From: Leptotrichia sp. oral taxon 218
Lineage (GTDB): Bacteria; Fusobacteriota; Fusobacteriia; Fusobacteriales; Leptotrichiaceae
Assembly (NCBI RefSeq): GCF_018128225.1
Contig: NZ_CP072377.1
Coordinates: forward strand, 310,001-374,000
DNA: 64,000 nucleotides
Reading direction: 5' to 3'
This document shows positions 1-10,265 of the stretch, in pieces. The notes beneath the pieces were generated by a model, which worked only from the letters and a program-made list of their open reading frames with translations, ran no database searches and was not told where the DNA came from. A program made the position numbers and the translations under genes. The number at the start of each line of letters is the position of its first letter. Position 1 is the first letter of the stretch.

Positions 1-58
1 TTTTAAAAGTACTTTGTTAATCAAAGTAAAATTATCTTTAATATATTTGTATATACAA

Positions 59-87
59 TTGATTGTGAAAATATTATATGAGATAAT
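59..87 (+). promoter_or_regulatory. candidate promoter of the cys operon
   Basis: TTGATT (59-64) and GATAAT (82-87) are separated by 17 bp, about 100 bp upstream of cysD. The boxes are only near-consensus in a very AT-rich leader, so chance is possible. A short perfect inverted repeat, ACTTTG-N5-CAAAGT, lies at 11-27 and could end an upstream gene outside the window. Confidence 0.35.
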
Positions 88-185
88 AAATTATAAAAAT
101 AAAAACAAAAATTATTTATTTATAATAAATAAAAAAGAAAAAGAAAAAAAGAAAATAAAAAAAATAAAGAAAAGGAGAGTAAAAT

Positions 186-1088
186 ATGAAAGAATTATCT
201 CATTTAGATGAATTAGAAGCAGAAGCGATATATATCATAAGAGAAGTAGCAGCGGAATGTGAAAATCCAGTTATGCTTTACTCAATTGGAAAAGACAGTT
301 CTGTTATGCTGCATTTGGCGATGAAGGCATTTTATCCAGAAAAACCGCCATTTCCGTTTTTACATGTGAACACGACTTGGAAATTTCGAGAGATGATAGA
401 ATTTAGAGATAGAAGAGCGAAAGAATTGGGGATTGAGATGCTTGAATACATTAATCCTGAAGGAGTTGAAAAAAATATCAATCCTTTTGACCACGGTTCG
501 TCTTTTACGGACATAATGAAAACACAGGCGTTAAAACAGGCACTTAATAAATATGGATTTACTGCCGCATTTGGTGGTGGAAGAAGAGATGAAGAAAAAA
601 GTCGTGCAAAAGAGAGAATTTTTTCATTTAGAAATTCAAATCAGGCTTGGGATCCAAAAAATCAAAGACCTGAGATGTGGAAACTTTATAATACGGAAAT
701 AAATAAAGGGGAAAGTATCCGTGTTTTTCCAATTTCAAATTGGACTGAAAAAGATATTTGGGAATACATAAAAAGAGAAAATATACCAATAGTTTCGCTT
801 TATTCAGCAAAGGAAAGACCTGTTGTAAAAAGAGGATCAAATTTAATTATGGTGGATGACGAGCGAATGAGATTAAATGACGGAGAAGTTCCTGAAATGA
901 AAATGGTGAGATTTAGAACGCTTGGAGATTACCCGCTTTCAGGTGCTGTTGAATCAAATGCCGTAACTTTGGAAGAAATAATAGATGAAACATTAAGTTC
1001 GGTAGAATCAGAGCGTACAAGCCGTGTCATTGACAGCGATAACGGTGCTGGAAGTATGGAAAAAAGAAAAAGAGAGGGGTATTTTTAA
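186..1088 (+). CDS. cysD: sulfate adenylyltransferase small subunit (ATP-PPase)
   Basis: CysD catalyses adenylation of sulfate to APS with ATP, working as a heterodimer with the GTPase CysN in the cytoplasm. The 300-residue length is that of the family. The N-terminal PP-loop reads [14 protein letters not shown] (about residues 36-49), and [15 protein letters not shown], typical of CysD, follows near residue 130. The C-terminus with [10 protein letters not shown] and KKRKREGYF-like ending is also family-typical. The ATG follows AGGAGAG at good spacing. The stop overlaps the cysN start (TAATG), so the two subunits are translationally coupled. No APS reductase or CysC is in the window. Confidence 0.95.
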   Translation: MKELSHLDELEAEAIYIIREVAAECENPVMLYSIGKDSSVMLHLAMKAFYPEKPPFPFLHVNTTWKFREMIEFRDRRAKELGIEMLEYINPEGVEKNINPFDHGSSFTDIMKTQALKQALNKYGFTAAFGGGRRDEEKSRAKERIFSFRNSNQAWDPKNQRPEMWKLYNTEINKGESIRVFPISNWTEKDIWEYIKRENIPIVSLYSAKERPVVKRGSNLIMVDDERMRLNDGEVPEMKMVRFRTLGDYPLSGAVESNAVTLEEIIDETLSSVESERTSRVIDSDNGAGSMEKRKREGYF

Positions 1089-2776
1089 TGGCAAAATTAT
1101 TAAAATTTATAACTTGCGGAAGTGTGGATGACGGGAAGTCCACTTTAATTGGAAATATTTTATACAACTCCAAATTACTTTATGCGGATCAGGAAGAAGC
1201 GCTTATTTTAGATAGTAAAGTTGGTTCAAGAGGCGGTGCAATTGATTATTCATTGCTTTTAGATGGACTTATTGCAGAAAGAGAGCAAGGGATAACGATA
1301 GATGTGGCATATCGTTATTTTACAACAGACAAGAGAAGTTTTATCGTGGCAGACACTCCTGGTCATGAGGAATATACTAGAAATATGGCTGTTGGAGCAT
1401 CTTTTGCACAAGTTGCAATTTTACTTTTAGATGTCACAAAAGGAGTTTTAATTCAAACTAGAAGACACGCAAGAATTTGTTCTTTAGTTGGAATTAAATA
1501 TTTTGTTTTTGCGGTAAATAAAATGGATTTGGCAAATTATAGCAAAGAAAAGTTTGACGAAATTGTGGCGCAGATTGATGAACTTGCAAGAGAGCTTAAT
1601 TTAGAAAATATTAAAATTATACCTGTGAGTGCAACTGAAGGGGATAATGTTACAACAAAATCCAAAAATATGGAATGGTACAAAGGTGAGAGTGTTCTTG
1701 AATATTTGGAAACAGTCGATGTTACAAGTGAAGATAAAGATTTATCTTTTTATGTGCCAATTCAAAGAGTTTGTCGACCGAATCATGAATTTAGAGGATT
1801 TCAAGGGCAAATTGAGAGCGGTGAAGTGAAAGTTGGACAAACTGTAACTGTGCTGCCAAGTAATGAAACTGCCGTTGTAAAATCAATTTTAAATGGAGAT
1901 AAAATCGTAGATAGCGCTTTTGTAGGACAAGCGGTAACTATTCAGCTGGATAGGGAAGTGGATGTGAGCCGTGGTTCGGTTATAACTGACAATAATGAAC
2001 TTTTTGCAGCAAAAAATATAAGTGCAACATTGCTTTGGATGGACGATGATAAATTGACAATTGGAAAAGAGTATTTGGCAAAAATTGGAACTAAAAAAAT
2101 TCCTGCAATAATTAAAAAAGTGGAATACCAAATTGATGTAAATACTGGAGAAAAGATAAAAACAAATTCGATAACTAAAAATGAAATTGCACTTTGTGAA
2201 ATAGAGTTTTCAGATAAAGTGATAGTTGATAAATTTAAGAAAAATAAGGTTTTGGGAGAACTTATCTTAATTGATAGATTATCACATCAGACGGCTGCTG
2301 CTGGGGTTGTAGAAAATGTGAAAATTAGCGAAGAAATACCGTATTTTCAAAAAGATGACATAGTTATAAAAAATGGTTATATTTTTGAAGAAATGTATTT
2401 TGATTTAAAAAACGCAAGACTTTTTAAATCTGAAGAAAATAAGAAAACTTATTTCGTAGATGACAAAATTACTGGAAAAGGGGACAGTTTTGAGTATCCA
2501 GAATATTTTGACATTATTTCAGTTGAAGATGGCGCAGCAGTGCTTGTGAGAAATTATAAAATTTTTGATATAATTAAACTTTCTGATTATCATTACACAG
2601 GACTTCCACTTGTTGATACGGGAGGATGTGCACTAAATATTAATAAAAAACAAGATATGCAAGACTTTTTAGAAGACTGGCAAAAAAATAAAAATATTTC
2701 TGAAATTCATAATAAATGGGCGAAATTTGAAACTTATAGAAGAGTTGTGAGCGCTGATTACTCTTATGTGATATAG
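1088..2776 (+). CDS. cysN: sulfate adenylyltransferase large subunit (GTPase)
   Basis: CysN is the EF-Tu-like GTPase that powers APS synthesis by CysD. G1 is GSVDDGKST (about residues 11-19), G3 is DTPGH, G4 is NKMD, and EREQGITIDVAYRYF is the switch I segment of the family. The protein has 562 residues, longer than a plain CysN (about 470). The last 130 or so residues do not contain a P-loop of the kind expected for a fused CysC (APS kinase), so this is not a standard CysNC fusion. I do not recognise this extra domain. The start overlaps the cysD stop. Confidence 0.93.
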   Translation: MAKLLKFITCGSVDDGKSTLIGNILYNSKLLYADQEEALILDSKVGSRGGAIDYSLLLDGLIAEREQGITIDVAYRYFTTDKRSFIVADTPGHEEYTRNMAVGASFAQVAILLLDVTKGVLIQTRRHARICSLVGIKYFVFAVNKMDLANYSKEKFDEIVAQIDELARELNLENIKIIPVSATEGDNVTTKSKNMEWYKGESVLEYLETVDVTSEDKDLSFYVPIQRVCRPNHEFRGFQGQIESGEVKVGQTVTVLPSNETAVVKSILNGDKIVDSAFVGQAVTIQLDREVDVSRGSVITDNNELFAAKNISATLLWMDDDKLTIGKEYLAKIGTKKIPAIIKKVEYQIDVNTGEKIKTNSITKNEIALCEIEFSDKVIVDKFKKNKVLGELILIDRLSHQTAAAGVVENVKISEEIPYFQKDDIVIKNGYIFEEMYFDLKNARLFKSEENKKTYFVDDKITGKGDSFEYPEYFDIISVEDGAAVLVRNYKIFDIIKLSDYHYTGLPLVDTGGCALNINKKQDMQDFLEDWQKNKNISEIHNKWAKFETYRRVVSADYSYVI

Positions 2777-2795
2777 TTGCAAAAAGGGGGAAAAA

Positions 2796-3830
2796 ATGGG
2801 AATAAAAAGTTTTAAAATACCAATAATACTTATTTTTGCAGTAATAATTTTATATACAATTGGAATTGTAAGACAAAATTCAAAAATTAAAAATAAAAAT
2901 TCTCAAATAGAAATTACAAATGTTTCATACGATCCAACTCGTGAATTATACGAAAAATATAATAAGGAATTTTCAAAATATTATAAAAAGGCATATGGAA
3001 AAGATGTAAGAATTGTGCAGTCTCACGGTGGCTCGGGTTCTCAAGCTCGTTCTGTAATTGAAGGGCTTGATGCGGATGTTGTAACTTTGGCGCTAGAAAA
3101 TGATGTTTCGCTTTTGGAAAAAGTTGATTTATTAGGAAAAAACTGGATAAATAATTTTCCAGGAAATTCTTCGCCATATACTTCGACAATTGTGTTTCTC
3201 GTTAGACGGAAAAATCCTAAAAATATAAAAGATTGGGAAGATTTGACTAAAAATGGAGTAAAAGTGATAACTCCAGATCCAAAAAGCAGTGGAGGGGCCT
3301 GTTGGAATTTTTTAGCGGCTTGGTCTTATGGAATGAAAAAATTTGGAAATAATGAGAATAAAATCAGTGAATTTGTGAAAAAAATTTATAAAAATGTAGC
3401 GGTTATGGATTCTGGGGCTAGAGCTGCAACTACTACTTTTGTGGAAAATGGACAAGGAGATGTGCTTATTTCTTGGGAAAATGAAGCACTTACAACAATG
3501 AAGGAATATCCAAATGATTTTGAGATTATTTATCCGACTGTGAGTATTTTAGCTCAGCCGACGGTTGCTGTAGTGGATAAGATTGCAAAGAAAAATGGAA
3601 ATTTTCAAATTAGCCAAAAATATTTGGAGTATTTGTATTCGGATAAAGCTCAAAATATTATAGCACAAAGCGGATATAGACCGTATAATAAAGAAATACT
3701 TGAGAAATATAAGGATAAATTTAATTTGAATGTGAAACTAACAACAATAAAAGATTTTGGTGGATGGAAAAAAGTTTATGAGAAATTTTTTGAGGAAGGT
3801 AAAATTTTTGACAAAATTATGGAAAATTAA
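2796..3830 (+). CDS. sbp: sulfate ABC transporter substrate-binding protein
   Basis: This is the periplasmic or membrane-anchored sulfate/thiosulfate receptor that feeds the CysT/CysW permease. A hydrophobic N-terminal segment (about residues 8-24) acts as signal or anchor; no lipobox cysteine is visible. The family signature NVSYDPTRELYEKYNKEF is present near residue 41, followed by SHGGSGSQARSVIEGLDADV, which forms the anion-binding site. Length (344 aa) matches Sbp/CysP. It follows cysN by 19 bp after AAAGGGGG. The ABC ATPase (CysA) is not in the window, so the transporter must be completed elsewhere. Confidence 0.92.
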   Translation: MGIKSFKIPIILIFAVIILYTIGIVRQNSKIKNKNSQIEITNVSYDPTRELYEKYNKEFSKYYKKAYGKDVRIVQSHGGSGSQARSVIEGLDADVVTLALENDVSLLEKVDLLGKNWINNFPGNSSPYTSTIVFLVRRKNPKNIKDWEDLTKNGVKVITPDPKSSGGACWNFLAAWSYGMKKFGNNENKISEFVKKIYKNVAVMDSGARAATTTFVENGQGDVLISWENEALTTMKEYPNDFEIIYPTVSILAQPTVAVVDKIAKKNGNFQISQKYLEYLYSDKAQNIIAQSGYRPYNKEILEKYKDKFNLNVKLTTIKDFGGWKKVYEKFFEEGKIFDKIMEN

Positions 3831-3873
3831 AATATAGGTTAAAATATAGAATAGAATAGAAAGGAAGTGGAAG

Positions 3874-4737
3874 ATGTTATTAAAATTAAAGAAAAGTTTT
3901 TTTGCAAAAAAAAGTGCCAAAGCGACAATTCCTGGATTTAATTTATCGCTTGGAATAACGCTTACGATGCTTTCAGTTTTGGTCTTGATTCCGCTTGTTT
4001 CAATACTGATTTATTCGTTTAAATTGTCGCCGAGTCAATTTTGGAAGTTAATTTCGCAAAAATCAGTTGTTTATGCTTTATTTACAAGTATTTCGCTTTC
4101 TTTTTTAGCAGCGGTTGTAAACTGCATTTTTGGCTTAATTTTAGCTTGGGTTCTTGTAAAATATGAATTTTTTGGAAAAAAATTTTTAGATGGACTTCTA
4201 GAGCTTCCTTTTGCACTTCCAACAGCTGTTGCAGGAATAACTCTTGCAAAAATGTATTCGGATACGGGAATGGTTGGAAAATATTTTGCAAAATTCGGAA
4301 TAAAGATTTCGTACACTCATACAGGAATTATTATAGCTTTGATATTTGTTGGAATTCCTTTTGTTGTGAGAAGTGTTCAACCAATTTTGAAAAAACTGGA
4401 CGGTCAATATGAAGAAGCCGCATATATTTTGGGTGCAAATAAAACTACGACTTTTTTTAAAGTGATTTTTCCTGAGATAAAACCTGCGCTTCTCACAGGA
4501 TTTGGATTGGCTTTTTCAAGAGGAATTGGCGAGTATGGAAGTGTAATTTATATTTCTGGAAACAGTTTTAAAGAACATACGCAAGTTATTTCATATGTAA
4601 TTATGCAAAAATTAAATTATGTGGATTATCCATCAGCAACGGCAATAGCTTTACTTATGTTAGTAATTTCTTTTGTTTTGCTGTTTTTAATAAATATGGT
4701 GCAGATGAAACAATTTAAAAGAACAAATAATATTTAA
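3874..4737 (+). CDS. cysT: sulfate ABC transporter permease CysT
   Basis: One of two inner-membrane channel subunits for sulfate import. The 287 residues show six hydrophobic segments, and the EAA loop EEAAYILGANKTTTFFKVIFPEIKP-type region lies near residues 188-210. LPFALPTAVAGITLA near residue 108 is characteristic of CysT (CysU). It is followed by cysW after a 91-bp A-rich gap, with the same order as in classic cys operons. RBS GGAAGTGG precedes the ATG. Confidence 0.92.
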   Translation: MLLKLKKSFFAKKSAKATIPGFNLSLGITLTMLSVLVLIPLVSILIYSFKLSPSQFWKLISQKSVVYALFTSISLSFLAAVVNCIFGLILAWVLVKYEFFGKKFLDGLLELPFALPTAVAGITLAKMYSDTGMVGKYFAKFGIKISYTHTGIIIALIFVGIPFVVRSVQPILKKLDGQYEEAAYILGANKTTTFFKVIFPEIKPALLTGFGLAFSRGIGEYGSVIYISGNSFKEHTQVISYVIMQKLNYVDYPSATAIALLMLVISFVLLFLINMVQMKQFKRTNNI

Positions 4738-4840
4738 AAAGTAAAAAGTAAAAAGTAAAAAATAGAGAAAAAGAAAAAAAGAAATTATGTTTATTTGCAT
4801 AAACATATTTGCATTTAAAAAATAAAAAATGGAGAAAATA

Positions 4841-5677
4841 ATGATGAAAAAAGAAAATAATATAATAAAATATGTTCTTATCACAATAAGTTTTTTATTT
4901 GTATTTACAATGCTTTTGCTGCCACTCGCTTCAATAATTCTAAATTCACTTCAAAAAGGCTGGAAGTTTTATTTTAGCAGCATAACGGATAAAAATGTCT
5001 TATCAGCATTAAAAGTTACAATAATTGCTACAGTTTCGGCAGTTTTGATAAATACTGTTTTTGGAGTGACAGTTGCGTGGCTAATAACAAAATTTTCTTT
5101 TCGTGGAAAAAATATTCTTGCGACAGTAATTGACATTCCTTTTTCAATTTCTCCCGTAATAGCGGGACTTGCCTTTATTATGACTTTTGGTCGAATGGGC
5201 TGGGCGAATGCGATTATTGAAAAAATAAATCAATTTTTTGTCCTGGATATAAAAATTGTATTTGCAATCCCAGGAGTAATTCTTGCTACAATCTTTGTCA
5301 CATTTCCGTTTATTGCAAGAGAAATTATTCCGATTTTGAATGCACAAGGAAAAGCTGAAGAAGAAGCAGCAGCGTTGATGGGAGCAAGTGGATTTACAAT
5401 TTTTAGAAAAATAACTTTTCCGCAGATAAAATGGGGGCTTTTTTACGGAATAATACTTTGTACAGCAAGAGCTTTAGGAGAATTTGGTGCGGTAAATGCT
5501 TTGTCAAAAGCGAGAGGGAAAACATTTACATTGCCGCTTGAAATTGATGCGCTTTATTTATCTGGAACATCAGATGCGATAACTTCAGCGTTTGCAGTAT
5601 CATCAATACTTGTTTTAGTTTCAATAGTTATTCTTATAATAAAAAATATTGTGGAACATAAATCAGAAAAAATTTAA
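4841..5677 (+). CDS. cysW: sulfate ABC transporter permease CysW
   Basis: Second membrane subunit of the sulfate importer. Six hydrophobic segments and an EAA loop (EEEAAALMGASGFTIFRKI) are visible, with IPFSISPVIAGLAFI near residue 98 as in CysW. An in-frame ATG at 4829 exists, but its own codons contain the GGAG (4831-4834) that serves as ribosome binding site for ATG 4841 or 4844, so the shorter start (278 aa) is preferred. It is the last gene of the operon; no clear terminator was seen immediately after it. Confidence 0.9.
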   Translation: MMKKENNIIKYVLITISFLFVFTMLLLPLASIILNSLQKGWKFYFSSITDKNVLSALKVTIIATVSAVLINTVFGVTVAWLITKFSFRGKNILATVIDIPFSISPVIAGLAFIMTFGRMGWANAIIEKINQFFVLDIKIVFAIPGVILATIFVTFPFIAREIIPILNAQGKAEEEAAALMGASGFTIFRKITFPQIKWGLFYGIILCTARALGEFGAVNALSKARGKTFTLPLEIDALYLSGTSDAITSAFAVSSILVLVSIVILIIKNIVEHKSEKI

Positions 5678-5698
5678 AAATTTTGACAAAAAAACTAA

Positions 5699-5728
5699 TT
5701 GACAAAAATAGTTTAAAAAATATATAAT
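5699..5728 (+). promoter_or_regulatory. promoter of nifJ
   Basis: A consensus TTGACA (5699-5704) and TATAAT (5723-5728) are separated by 18 bp in the 278-bp gap before nifJ. The resulting leader of about 220 nt is long and AT-rich. A second TTGACA (5734-5739) lacks an obvious -10 box. I see no riboswitch-like fold in the rest of the gap. Confidence 0.65.
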
Positions 5729-5955
5729 AATACTTGACAACTAAGAAAAAAGGTATTAGAATTTATATTAGTAGTTGTTAAAAATCAAATCATTTTTATA
5801 TAATTATTTTTTCTAAAAATATATATTTGAAGATAAAATTTAATAAAATTGTGGATAATTTATTAAATTGTGTAATAAAAAATACATATTTAATTATAAA
5901 ATGTATTTGATAAAATCATAGGAAATCTATGAAATTTTAATTTTTGGAGGGAAAA

Positions 5956-8900
5956 ATGGCTAAAGAAATGAAAACAATGGATGGAAATATGGCTGCGGCA
6001 CATGTGGCATACGCATTTACTGAAGTAGCAGGAATCTATCCAATTACGCCGTCATCAACTATGTCTGAAGTAATTGACCAATGGGCGGCATATGGACAAA
6101 AAAATATATTTGGAAAACCAGTTAAAGTTGTGGAAATGCAATCAGAAGCAGGAGCTGCGGGAATGGTTCATGGTTCACTTCAAGCGGGAGCGCTAACTAC
6201 GACTTTTACTGCATCACAAGGCTTACTTTTAAAATTGCCTAATATGTATAAAATTGCAGGAGAATTGTTGCCAGGAGTTATGCATGTGGCAGCTCGTTCA
6301 CTATCTTCTCATGCACTTTCAATATTTGGAGATCACCAAGATATTTATTCAGCAAGAATGACTGGATGGGCGATGTTTGCGACAAGTTCTGTGCAAGAAG
6401 TTATGGATTTAGCGGCAGTAGCGCATCTTTCGGCACTAAAATCTAAAGTTCCAACATTACATTTTTTTGATGGATTTAGAACTTCTCACGAAATTAACAA
6501 AGTGGAAGTTATGGATTATAAATTTTTAGAAAGTTTGATTGATCAAGATGCATTGCGTGAATTTAGACAAAAAGCATTAAATCCAGAAAATCCTGTAACT
6601 CGTGGAACAGCACAAAATGATGATATTTATTTTCAGGCAAAAGAAGCTCAAAATAAATACTATGAAGCAGTACCTGACATAATAAATGACTATATGCAAA
6701 AGATAAGTGAATATACTGGAAGAAAATACGCACCATTTGTTTATTATGGTTCAGAAAATGCTGAAAGAGTAATAATTGCAATGGGATCAGTAAATGAAAC
6801 AATAAAAGAAGTAGTAGATTATTTGAATGCAAAAGGAGAAAATGTAGGAGTTTTAAATGTACACTTATATAGACCTTTTTCAAGCAAATATTTCTTTGAA
6901 GCAATGCCAAAATCAGTTAAAAAAATTGCAGTTTTAGATAGAACAAAAGAGCAAGGTGCAGTTGGAGAACCTTTATATACAGATGTTAAAGCGCTTTATT
7001 ACGGAAAAGAAAATGCACCTGAAATCGTTGGTGGAAGATATGGTCTTTCTTCAAAAGATACAACACCTGAACAAATTGTTGCAGTTTATAAAAACTTGGC
7101 ACAAAAAGAAATCAAAAATAACTTTACAATTGGAATTATTGATGATGTGACTTTTACTTCATTAGCTTTAGAAGATGAAATTTTTACAGGAAATGAAGAT
7201 GTAAAAGAATGTTTATTTTATGGACTAGGTTCAGATGGAACAGTTGGAGCTAATAAAAATTCAATTAAAATTATTGGAGATAAAACAAATTTGTATGCAC
7301 AAGGATATTTTGCATATGACTCTAAAAAAGCGGGAGGAGTTACTCGTTCTCACTTAAGATTTAGTAAAGATCCAATTCGTTCGACATATTTGGTAACTAG
7401 ACCAAACTTTGTTGCTTGTTCTGTGGCTGCATATCTTGGAAAATATGATATGATTTCAGGACTAAAAGAAGGTGGAACATTCTTATTAAATACAATTTGG
7501 GATAAAGAAAAATTGGTGGAACATTTATCAAATGAAGTTAAAAGAGCGTTAGCACTTAAAAAAGCTAAATTTTATATCATAAATGCGACAAAATTGGCAA
7601 AAGAAATTGGCTTGGGAAATAGAACAAATACAATTATGCAATCGGCATTTTTCAATTTAGCAAATGTAATTCCTTATGAAGAAGCTAAAGAGTATATGAA
7701 AGAATATGCTAAAAAAAGTTATGGAAGAAAAGGTGACGACATAGTTCAGAAAAACTGGAATGCGATTGACAAAGGAACAGATGGACTGGAAGAAGTTGAA
7801 GTGCTACCAGAATGGGCAAATTTAGAAGTTGATGAAAAAATCATAGATGAAGCAAAACCAGAGTTTATAAAAAGAATTGTTGACCCAATTAATTTGATGA
7901 AAGGTAATGATTTATCAGTATCAGCAATCATTGAAAATGGAATGGTTGATGGAACTTTCCAAAGTGGAACAGCTAACTATGAAAAAAGAGGGGTTGCTTC
8001 AGAAGTTCCTGAATGGCAGCCAGATATGTGTATACAATGTAATCAATGTGCATATGTTTGTCCACACGCTGTAATTAGACCATTTTTAATAGATGAAGAA
8101 GAAATGTCTAAAGCACCAGAAGGAATGCCTACACTTAAAGCAATGGGTCGTGGAATGAATGATTTGAAATTTAAAATTCAAGTATCGACTCTTGACTGTA
8201 CAGGATGTAGCGTCTGTGTAGATGTCTGTCCTGCACCAAAAGGAAAAGCAATTGTTATGAAACCTATTGAATCACAAATTGAAAAAAATGAAGTTGAATA
8301 TACAGATTATTTATTTAATAATGTTTCATACAAAGATAAACTTTTAGGTAAAAATACTGTAAAAGGTTCACAATTTGCAAAACCATTATTTGAATTTTCT
8401 GGAGCATGTGCAGGTTGTGGAGAAACTCCTTATATAAAATTAGTAACTCAGTTATTTGGTGAAAGAATGATGGTTGCGAATGCGACAGGATGTTCTTCAA
8501 TTTATGGAGCTTCAGTTCCTTCGACACCTTATACAACAGCTGAAAGTGGATGTGGTCCAGCTTGGGCTTCATCATTATTTGAAGATAACGCAGAATACGG
8601 ATTTGGAATGTATCACGCAAATGATACAATTAGACAAAGAATTTTGGGAAATATGAAAGAAATTAAAGAAAAAGTTTCACCAGAATTGGCAGAAACATTT
8701 AATAATTTTATCGAAAATTTTGATAATGGAGATAAAACAATTGAAATTAGAGATGAATTGGTAAAATTACTTGAAAAAGAAAGTAAATCTGCAGCTGATG
8801 CCGAAGTTAAAGCAAAAATTGATGATATGATAGCATTAAAACAATATTTAGTTAAAAAATCAATTTGGATCTTTGGTGGAGATGGATGGGCTTATGATAT

Positions 8901-9525
8901 CGGATTTGGTGGACTTGACCATGTTCTTGCTTCAGGAGAAGATGTGAATATTTTAGTACTTGATACAGAAGTTTATTCAAATACAGGAGGACAAGCGTCT
9001 AAATCATCAAGAACTGGTTCAGTTGAAAAATTTGCAGCCTCTGGAAAACCATCTAAGAAAAAAGACTTGGCAGCTATGCTTATGACATATGGAAATATTT
9101 ATGTTGCTAAAATTTCAATGGGAGCAAACCAAAATCAAGCATTAAAAGCAATAAGAGAAGCTGAAAATTACAAAGGACCTTCAATAATTATAGCATATTC
9201 ACCTTGTATCGAACACGGAATTAAAACAGGTATGGGTAAAGCTATGTCAGAAGAAAAATTAGCTACAGAAGTTGGATATTGGCCAATATTCAGATTCGAT
9301 CCGCAATTGGTTGAAAAAGGTAAAAATCCATTGCAACTAGATTCAAGAAGTCCAGCTTGGGACAAATATGAGGAATTTTTATTGGGTGAAAGAAGATATG
9401 CAACACTTGCAAAAGAATTCCCAGAAAAAGCAAAAGTATTACTTGAAGCTAATATGAGTGATTCAAGAGCAACTTGGAATTATTACAGAAGATTAGCATC
9501 AATTGACTATTCAGTAGAAGAATAA
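5956..9525 (+). CDS. nifJ: pyruvate:ferredoxin (flavodoxin) oxidoreductase
   Basis: PFOR oxidises pyruvate to acetyl-CoA and CO2 and passes electrons to ferredoxin or flavodoxin, the central step of pyruvate catabolism in anaerobes. The single 1189-residue chain fuses all domains. YPITPSSTMSE lies at the N-terminus. Two 4Fe-4S motifs follow, CIQCNQCAYVCPH near residue 691 and CTGCSVCVDVCP near 748, then CAGCGETPY near 818 and the TPP-binding GGDGWAYDIGFGG near 974. ATG 5956 follows GGAGGG (5946-5951); the in-frame TTG at 5944 overlaps that Shine-Dalgarno and is rejected. It is monocistronic, with its own promoter and terminator. Confidence 0.97.
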   Translation: MAKEMKTMDGNMAAAHVAYAFTEVAGIYPITPSSTMSEVIDQWAAYGQKNIFGKPVKVVEMQSEAGAAGMVHGSLQAGALTTTFTASQGLLLKLPNMYKIAGELLPGVMHVAARSLSSHALSIFGDHQDIYSARMTGWAMFATSSVQEVMDLAAVAHLSALKSKVPTLHFFDGFRTSHEINKVEVMDYKFLESLIDQDALREFRQKALNPENPVTRGTAQNDDIYFQAKEAQNKYYEAVPDIINDYMQKISEYTGRKYAPFVYYGSENAERVIIAMGSVNETIKEVVDYLNAKGENVGVLNVHLYRPFSSKYFFEAMPKSVKKIAVLDRTKEQGAVGEPLYTDVKALYYGKENAPEIVGGRYGLSSKDTTPEQIVAVYKNLAQKEIKNNFTIGIIDDVTFTSLALEDEIFTGNEDVKECLFYGLGSDGTVGANKNSIKIIGDKTNLYAQGYFAYDSKKAGGVTRSHLRFSKDPIRSTYLVTRPNFVACSVAAYLGKYDMISGLKEGGTFLLNTIWDKEKLVEHLSNEVKRALALKKAKFYIINATKLAKEIGLGNRTNTIMQSAFFNLANVIPYEEAKEYMKEYAKKSYGRKGDDIVQKNWNAIDKGTDGLEEVEVLPEWANLEVDEKIIDEAKPEFIKRIVDPINLMKGNDLSVSAIIENGMVDGTFQSGTANYEKRGVASEVPEWQPDMCIQCNQCAYVCPHAVIRPFLIDEEEMSKAPEGMPTLKAMGRGMNDLKFKIQVSTLDCTGCSVCVDVCPAPKGKAIVMKPIESQIEKNEVEYTDYLFNNVSYKDKLLGKNTVKGSQFAKPLFEFSGACAGCGETPYIKLVTQLFGERMMVANATGCSSIYGASVPSTPYTTAESGCGPAWASSLFEDNAEYGFGMYHANDTIRQRILGNMKEIKEKVSPELAETFNNFIENFDNGDKTIEIRDELVKLLEKESKSAADAEVKAKIDDMIALKQYLVKKSIWIFGGDGWAYDIGFGGLDHVLASGEDVNILVLDTEVYSNTGGQASKSSRTGSVEKFAASGKPSKKKDLAAMLMTYGNIYVAKISMGANQNQALKAIREAENYKGPSIIIAYSPCIEHGIKTGMGKAMSEEKLATEVGYWPIFRFDPQLVEKGKNPLQLDSRSPAWDKYEEFLLGERRYATLAKEFPEKAKVLLEANMSDSRATWNYYRRLASIDYSVEE

Positions 9526-9545
9526 TAAAAAAAATAATAATATAA

Positions 9546-9587
9546 AAAACTATCTTAGAAATTTAAATTTTTGAGATAGTTTTTTTT
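9546..9587 (+). terminator. rho-independent terminator of nifJ
   Basis: AAAACTATCT (9546-9555) pairs with AGATAGTTTT (9574-9583) and runs into a T tract. It lies 20 bp after the nifJ stop. Confidence 0.85.
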
Positions 9588-9722
9588 ATAATAAAAATAA
9601 ATTAAAAATTAATTAATTATATATTGATTTTTATTAATTTTTATTGTATAATAAAACCAAAGGGAGAGAAAAATAAAAAAATAAAAAAATTAAGAAAGAA
9701 AAGGAAAAGGGGACGGTTAAAT

Positions 9723-10265
9723 ATGAACGAGAATAAATCAAACGGATTTACTCTTGTTGAGGTTTTATTATACATTTCAATTATAGCTATTTTATTTTTA
9801 GCTATCTCAAATAATTTACAAAAACAAAAACAGCTCCAAGAATTTGCAATCCAAAAGCGAAATATAAGTGGTTTTGTCCGTAAGATTCAGCAATATGCAC
9901 AATACAATAAAAAAGTTTATACGCTAGATTTTAAAATATCTGAAAAAATGGCATATTTTTTAGATAATGTCAAAGGAAAAAAAGAGATAATTGATAAATT
10001 AAAAATTTCGGATAATTTGTCTTATATGACAAATAATTCCAATAAAAATGCTGATTTTTTGAGAAATACTACAAATGAAGGCAATTTTGAAAAAGGATTT
10101 TCAATTTATCTTTTGGATAAAAAAGGTGAAAAAATTTATTACAGAATTTCTACAAATACAATAAATGCAGCAAAATATCCAATTATAAGCATTTATCGTG
10201 CAAAAACTCCAATAAATTTGAACGAAGATTATTTGAAAGCAAGTTTATGGGAAGAAGAAATTTAA
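9723..10265 (+). CDS. type IV prepilin-like protein (competence pseudopilin candidate)
   Basis: The N-terminus carries a prepilin peptidase site and hydrophobic helix: a short polar leader, then GFTLVEVLLYISIIAILFLA with E at +5 after the processed Phe. Such proteins are cleaved and methylated by PilD and assembled into type IV or competence pseudopili. The remaining 150 residues are polar and not recognised as a specific minor pilin. Start ATG 9723 follows AAGGGGACGG; upstream in-frame codons to 9624 are lysine-rich noncoding-like sequence. It abuts the ComEC-like gene with no gap, which supports a DNA uptake role. Function within the apparatus is inferred. Confidence 0.75.
   Translation: MNENKSNGFTLVEVLLYISIIAILFLAISNNLQKQKQLQEFAIQKRNISGFVRKIQQYAQYNKKVYTLDFKISEKMAYFLDNVKGKKEIIDKLKISDNLSYMTNNSNKNADFLRNTTNEGNFEKGFSIYLLDKKGEKIYYRISTNTINAAKYPIISIYRAKTPINLNEDYLKASLWEEEI

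Noticed and set aside
14-211. 65-residue lysine-rich frame at the left edge
   Set aside because: It is A-rich leader sequence overlapping the cysD start, with no RBS and no protein-like composition.
2400-2776. APS kinase (CysC) fused to CysN
   Set aside because: The extra C-terminal region has no GxxGxGK(S/T) P-loop and no CysC motifs.
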